DNA from: Cellvibrionaceae bacterium
GTDB taxonomy: Bacteria > Pseudomonadota > Gammaproteobacteria > Pseudomonadales > Cellvibrionaceae
Direction: 5' to 3'
Assembly: GCA_028281575.1 (NCBI GenBank)
Contig: JANQJP010000096.1
Span: 1 to 40,627 of the forward strand
DNA length: 40,627 bases
Shown here in pieces: positions 37,001 through 40,627 of the stretch; within the stretch, counting starts at the first letter, position 1, and each line of letters starts with the position of its first letter. Both the position numbers and the translations under genes were made by a program. The notes beneath the pieces were generated by a model. The model saw only the letters and a list, made by a program, of their open reading frames with translations, made no database searches and had not been told where the DNA came from.

Positions 37001-37807
37001 ATGGCAACGTACGCAGTGGGCGATATCCAAGGCTGCCTCTCCGACCTATATCAGCTCCTAAATAAAATCGGTTTTAATCGGGAAGATTGTCTTTGGGCCG
37101 CCGGTGACTTAGTTAATCGTGGCCCTAATAGTTTGGAAACTTTGCGTTTTTTCTTCAAACTTGGTGACAGAGCCAAAATCGTTTTAGGCAACCACGATCT
37201 GCACCTTCTCGCCTGCTGGCATGGCGCGCGCCGCCTAAACCGTAAAGATACCTTCAACGAAATCCTAAACGCACCAGATCGTGACCAGCTCCTCCATTGG
37301 CTGCAACGCCAACCACTGCTGTATTCGGACAAACAACTCAACTATACGATGGTACACGCGGGTGTTCCCCCCATTTGGAATCTGGATGAAGCGCTAAGCC
37401 ATGCGCACGAAGTGGAAAATACCTTGCGCGGAGACCACGCCCGCGATTTTTTTCAACATATGTACGGCAACAAACCGACAACCTGGCTAGAAGGTCTCGA
37501 CGGGTTTGAACGCCTCAGAGTCATAACGAACTACTTTACCCGGATGCGTTTTTGCAACACACGCGGCGAACTTGAGTTAGAGAGTAAATGCGGCCCGGAA
37601 TCACCGCCTGAAGGATTTAAAGCCTGGTACCTGCATCCCGAGCACCGCTGTATCAATGAGCAAATTATCTTTGGTCATTGGGCGACAATGATGGGAAATA
37701 CCGGTATCGATAACTTTATCGGTCTCGACACCGGTTGCATATGGGGCGGCTATCTTACGGCACTAAGACTCGAAGACGGTGCCCGCTTTCAGTCCGAATG
37801 CTGCTGA
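37001..37807 (+). CDS. apaH: Symmetrical bis(5'-nucleosyl)-tetraphosphatase
   Basis: ApaH hydrolyses Ap4A to two ADP and also removes Np4 caps from RNA. The 268-residue metallophosphatase has the three metal-binding blocks YAVGDIQGCLSDLYQLL, AAGDLVNRGPNSLETLRF and VLGNHDLHLLACWHG. Later it has MVHAGVPPIWNLDEAL and IIFGHWATMMG. It is the last gene of the lptD-surA-pdxA-rsmA-apaG-apaH run and is followed by the inverted-repeat element at 37835-37939, which separates it from convergent galE. Confidence 0.97.
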   Translation: MATYAVGDIQGCLSDLYQLLNKIGFNREDCLWAAGDLVNRGPNSLETLRFFFKLGDRAKIVLGNHDLHLLACWHGARRLNRKDTFNEILNAPDRDQLLHWLQRQPLLYSDKQLNYTMVHAGVPPIWNLDEALSHAHEVENTLRGDHARDFFQHMYGNKPTTWLEGLDGFERLRVITNYFTRMRFCNTRGELELESKCGPESPPEGFKAWYLHPEHRCINEQIIFGHWATMMGNTGIDNFIGLDTGCIWGGYLTALRLEDGARFQSECC

Positions 37808-37834
37808 AAAAACCAAATCCTGCACAGTTGAGGG

Positions 37835-37939
37835 TTAGCGCGTCGGGTCCCGCTTTTAAAACCGTCGATTCAGGGATGAATCGCCGGAGCTATAAGGACA
37901 TATCCATGCGTTTTTAAAAGCGGGGCCCGACGCGCTAGC
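37835..37939 (+). repeat. Structured intergenic element, short type: long inverted repeat around a 50-nt core
   Basis: The arm 37835-37861 is complementary to 37912-37938 at 25 of 27 positions, one of the two differences being compatible with G-U pairing. The core 37862-37911 holds CGATTCAGGGATGAATCG (37866-37883), a 7-bp stem with a GGGA loop. A weaker TATAAGGACATA (37891-37902) presents AGGA. The core does not contain the 28-bp block shared by the elements at 104 and 12423, so only the architecture matches. It sits between convergent apaH and galE and could terminate both. Confidence 0.75.
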
Positions 37940-37981
37940 GACGCAAGGTCAATAAAAGTTTTTTTAACAGCCTTCATGGGC

Positions 37982-38998
37982 CTACTCATACCCTTTCGGA
38001 TTGTTAGACTGCCAACGCCAAGTATCCGCAACCATGCGCTCTATCGTTAACTCAGCCTCCCAATCCAACTCGTCTTTCGCGAGTGACGCATCGGCATAAA
38101 ACTCGGCTAAGTCACCCGCGCGACGCGGCGCGATTTCATAGGGAATCGTTATGCCGCTGGCCTGCTCAAATGCTTTAACAACTTCTAAAACACTGTAACC
38201 CCGGCCAGCGCCCAGATTATATATATTGCAGCCTGGATCAGGCTTATCCAGCTTTCTTACCGCCTGAACATGTCCCTTCGCCAAATCGACAACATGGATA
38301 TAGTCGCGCACCCCGGTGCCGTCCACAGTCGGATAATCGTCACCGAACACATTGAGCGACTTAAGCTTTCCGACCGCCACCTGAGCGATATACGGCATAA
38401 GGTTATTGGGAATACCCTGAGGATCTTCACCGATTTTGCCACTCTCATGTGCACCGATAGGATTAAAATAGCGCAATAAGCTCACCTGCCACTGACTTTC
38501 AGGTATACCACACGCATCACGTAAAATGTCTTCTACCATGTGCTTGGTCCGACCGTAAACATTGCAGGGGCCGGTAGCAAGTGTCTCAATGTAAGGAACA
38601 GGCGCATCCGGGCCGTAGACGGTGGCCGACGAACTAAAAACAATCTTAAAGCATGCGAACTCGGCCATAACTTCAGCGAGTGCGACCGTCCCGCTAACGT
38701 TGTTATCGTAATACGCCAAGGGCATTTGAGATGACTCGCCCACCGCTTTCAGCCCGGCAAAATGAATGACAGCGTCAATTTGATGCGAAGCAAACACTTT
38801 GCGTAAACCCTCGCGATCGCGGATATCCAAATCACATGTGACCAGGGCCTTACCGGTGATCTCTTCTACTCGCCGCAGAGCCTCGGGCTTGCTGTTGCAA
38901 AAATTGTCGACGACAACCACGTCCATGCCCGCCTCGAGCAATTCAACGCAAGTGTGGGATCCGATGTAACCCGCTCCCCCCGTTACTAATACTGCCAT
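37982..38998 (-). CDS. galE: UDP-glucose 4-epimerase
   Basis: GalE interconverts UDP-glucose and UDP-galactose, supplying precursors for lipopolysaccharide and exopolysaccharide. The 338-residue short-chain dehydrogenase fold shows the NAD-binding GGAGYIGSHTCVELLEAG, VIHFAGLKAVGES, the catalytic Ser in FSSSATVYG and YxxxK in YGRTKHMVED. Further matches are LLRYFNPIGAHESG and GTGVRDYIHVVDLAKGH. Its upstream region is shared with prkA, with 464 bp between the divergent starts. Exopolysaccharide supply would suit the prsK/prsR and CpsD-like genes elsewhere in the window, but GalE is also general housekeeping. Confidence 0.97.
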   Translation of the reverse strand: MAVLVTGGAGYIGSHTCVELLEAGMDVVVVDNFCNSKPEALRRVEEITGKALVTCDLDIRDREGLRKVFASHQIDAVIHFAGLKAVGESSQMPLAYYDNNVSGTVALAEVMAEFACFKIVFSSSATVYGPDAPVPYIETLATGPCNVYGRTKHMVEDILRDACGIPESQWQVSLLRYFNPIGAHESGKIGEDPQGIPNNLMPYIAQVAVGKLKSLNVFGDDYPTVDGTGVRDYIHVVDLAKGHVQAVRKLDKPDPGCNIYNLGAGRGYSVLEVVKAFEQASGITIPYEIAPRRAGDLAEFYADASLAKDELDWEAELTIERMVADTWRWQSNNPKGYE

Positions 38999-39462
38999 TT
39001 CAAGTCCTCAATCAAATGTTGCCAGTTTAGCCATCCAACATAGCGCATTCACTGAGAGAATAAAACGTCGAAGGTGGCTGATATTTGGTCTGGTTATTGT
39101 ATAACATTACCAGGCGTCAAAAATTACGCATGGCTTGCCTGAAAACGGCGTAAAGTTTCTGTTAGCCGCCACGACTGATAACAAGATGTGTATCAATCGA
39201 TGACAGCGCAAACTAAACAGTTCAGACAAATTTGTTTGGTGCTGAGGTAAATAATCGCCGAAATTTGTTGTCATAACTATGGCAACTAACTACCAGCACT
39301 TGCATATAAGATTGTGTTAGCGTTTTAAACCGCCAATGCTTTTAGGAAAAAAGTGCGCAATGTACGCCAAAAAACTCGAGGCCATCGTTGGGGACAGTCT
39401 ATCCTTATTTTAACAGGGGCATTTTTAGGCTGACCAATAATCCGCGTTTATAGGAGTCTACT
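38999..39462. promoter_or_regulatory. Long divergent regulatory region between galE and prkA
   Basis: I found no gene in these 464 bases, which are AT-richer than their neighbours. Dyads include the palindrome ACAAATTTGT (39226-39235) and GTTGTCATAACTATGGCAAC (39267-39286), which as RNA makes a 9-bp stem with one G-U pair. TAGGAG lies 6 nt before the prkA ATG. No convincing sigma-54 -24/-12 pair was found, although prkA relatives (yeaG) are under stress or nitrogen control in enterics. Confidence 0.45.
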
Positions 39463-40627
39463 ATGACGATATTCAGCCATTACCAGCAGCGCTACAGTGA
39501 CACCCAGCAAGAAGAACTCTCGCTTCAAGAATATCTCAATCTGTGTAAAAAGGACCCGAGCGTATACGCCAACGCAGCAGAAAGAATCCTGGCCGCCATA
39601 GGCGAGCCTGAGTTGATCGACACTTCGAAGGATCCCCGGCTAAGTCGTATCTTTTCAAATAAAGTCATCAAACGCTACAAAGCGTTTGAGCAGTTTTACG
39701 GCATGGAAGAAGCCGTTAATCAGATTGTTTCTTTCTTTAAACACGCAGCGCAGGGACTCGAAGAGAATAAGCAAATTCTCTATTTGTTAGGCCCGGTAGG
39801 TGGCGGCAAGTCGTCGCTCGCGGAAAAACTCAAGTCGCTCGTCGAGAAAGAACCTATCTACTGCCTAAAAGACTCCCCGGTTTTCGAATCCCCTCTCGGA
39901 CTCTTTGATCCGGAAGAAGACGCTAAGATCCTCGAAGAAGACTACGGCATTCCACCGCGCTATGTGAAAACAATCATGTCACCCTGGGCGGTGAAACGCC
40001 TGCACGAATACGGCGGCGATATCAGTAAATTCAGCGTTATCAAACTCTATCCATCGGTTCTCGACCAAGTTAGCATATCAAAAACCGAACCGGGCGATGA
40101 AAACAACCAGGACATCAGCTCTCTCGTCGGTAAGGTAGACATACGCAAGCTCGAAGAATTTCCGCAACACGACCCCGACGCCTATAGTTTTTCAGGGGGC
40201 TTGTGCCGCGCCAACCAAGGCATCATGGAATTTGTTGAGATGTTTAAGGCGCCGATCAAGGTGTTGCACCCCTTGCTCACAGCTACACAGGAAAGCAATT
40301 ACAACGGTACCGAGGGGCTCGGCGCGATTCCCTTCGATGGTGTCGTATTGGCGCACTCCAATGAATCCGAATGGCAGACCTTCAAGAACAACCGGAACAA
40401 TGAAGCCTTCCTCGACCGCGTTTATATCGTCAAAGTCCCCTACTGCGTGCGCGTGTCAGAAGAAGTGCATATCTATGAAAAATTGCTTCAAAACAGTTCA
40501 TTGAGCACCTCGCCTTGCGCACCGGACACGCTCAATATGCTCGCACAGTTTATTGTTCTCTCGCGCCTAAAACTGCCGGAGAATTCCAGCGTTTTTTCCA
40601 AAATGCGCATTTATGACGGACAAAACC
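39463..40627 (+). CDS. prkA: PrkA (YeaG-type) serine protein kinase, 5' part only
   Basis: The first 388 codons are open to the window end, against about 640 residues for the family. The protein begins MTIFSHYQQRYSDTQQEELS. It has the PrkA AAA domain with Walker A GPVGGGKS (110-117). KDSPVFESPLGLFDPEED and FSGGLCRANQGIMEFVEMFK follow, then LTATQESNYNGTEGLGAIPF and VVLAHSNESEWQ, all characteristic of PrkA. The kinase domain proper lies beyond the edge. In enterics and pseudomonads it is the first gene of a stress or stationary-phase operon with yeaH and ycgB homologues, which would be expected just outside the window. The start is supported by TAGGAG at good spacing. Confidence 0.95.
   Translation, partial: MTIFSHYQQRYSDTQQEELSLQEYLNLCKKDPSVYANAAERILAAIGEPELIDTSKDPRLSRIFSNKVIKRYKAFEQFYGMEEAVNQIVSFFKHAAQGLEENKQILYLLGPVGGGKSSLAEKLKSLVEKEPIYCLKDSPVFESPLGLFDPEEDAKILEEDYGIPPRYVKTIMSPWAVKRLHEYGGDISKFSVIKLYPSVLDQVSISKTEPGDENNQDISSLVGKVDIRKLEEFPQHDPDAYSFSGGLCRANQGIMEFVEMFKAPIKVLHPLLTATQESNYNGTEGLGAIPFDGVVLAHSNESEWQTFKNNRNNEAFLDRVYIVKVPYCVRVSEEVHIYEKLLQNSSLSTSPCAPDTLNMLAQFIVLSRLKLPENSSVFSKMRIYDGQN

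Noticed and set aside
1-40627. tRNA, rRNA, CRISPR arrays, insertion sequences or prophage genes
   Set aside because: I saw no cloverleaf, ribosomal RNA segment, regularly spaced direct repeats, transposase or phage gene. The gene order is that of a conserved chromosomal core.

Overview
The window is a chromosomal stretch from a gammaproteobacterium of the Pseudomonas/Cellvibrio broad type. Gene order supports this: aroQ-accB-accC-prmA-dusB-fis-purH-purD, coq7/osmC-family/vfr-type crp/trpC-trpD-trpG, and amgK-murU divergent from lptD-surA-pdxA-rsmA-apaG-apaH. Protein sequences also agree: the Crp homologue is closer to Vfr than to enteric Crp, and TrpE looks pseudomonad-like. A marine cellvibrionacean is my best guess, but this is inference from gene content and not a database match. 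Most of the window is ordinary, densely packed housekeeping DNA. I saw no tRNA, rRNA, CRISPR array, insertion sequence or prophage.

Layout. Positions 1-1180 hold the tip of a minus-strand membrane or secreted protein, a structured intergenic element and a lipoprotein of unknown function. Positions 1284-12392 are all plus strand: dsbD (periplasmic reductant supply), aroQ, accBC (fatty acid synthesis), prmA, a zinc-ribbon membrane protein, dusB-fis and purHD. Positions 12598-15315 hold a Ycf46-type AAA ATPase (minus), coq7 (plus) and an OsmC-family gene (minus). A crp/vfr gene follows, converging on trpC-trpD-trpG (minus).

Between trpG and trpE lies a 6.5 kb block. It contains a plus-strand cluster of a DUF1631 protein, a PrsK-type sensor kinase and a PrsR-type sigma-54 activator. 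A minus-strand CpsD/BY-kinase-like P-loop protein that has lost its Walker A lysine completes the block. PrsK/PrsR are the regulators of the PEP-CTERM/exosortase (XrtA) exopolysaccharide system. No exosortase is in the window.

Positions 25690-30790 contain trpE and rpe (minus), a DUF3530 exported protein (plus), and murU and amgK (minus, peptidoglycan sugar recycling). Positions 30956-37807 are the lptD-surA-pdxA-rsmA-apaG-apaH cluster (outer membrane biogenesis, vitamin B6, rRNA methylation, Ap4A turnover). Then come galE (minus) and the start of the serine protein kinase gene prkA (plus), cut by the window end.

The most unusual signal lies between the genes. Two intergenic elements (104-342 and 12423-12584) share a homologous core of about 100 bp, including 28 identical bases. 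They are closed by long inverted-repeat arms whose sequence is completely different in each copy but complementary within each copy. The cores contain several small hairpins presenting GGA in the loop, like CsrA/RsmA binding sites and the TwoAYGGAY class of RNA motif. A shorter element with the same architecture (37835-37939) and a 21-bp perfect inverted repeat (14099-14160) may be related.
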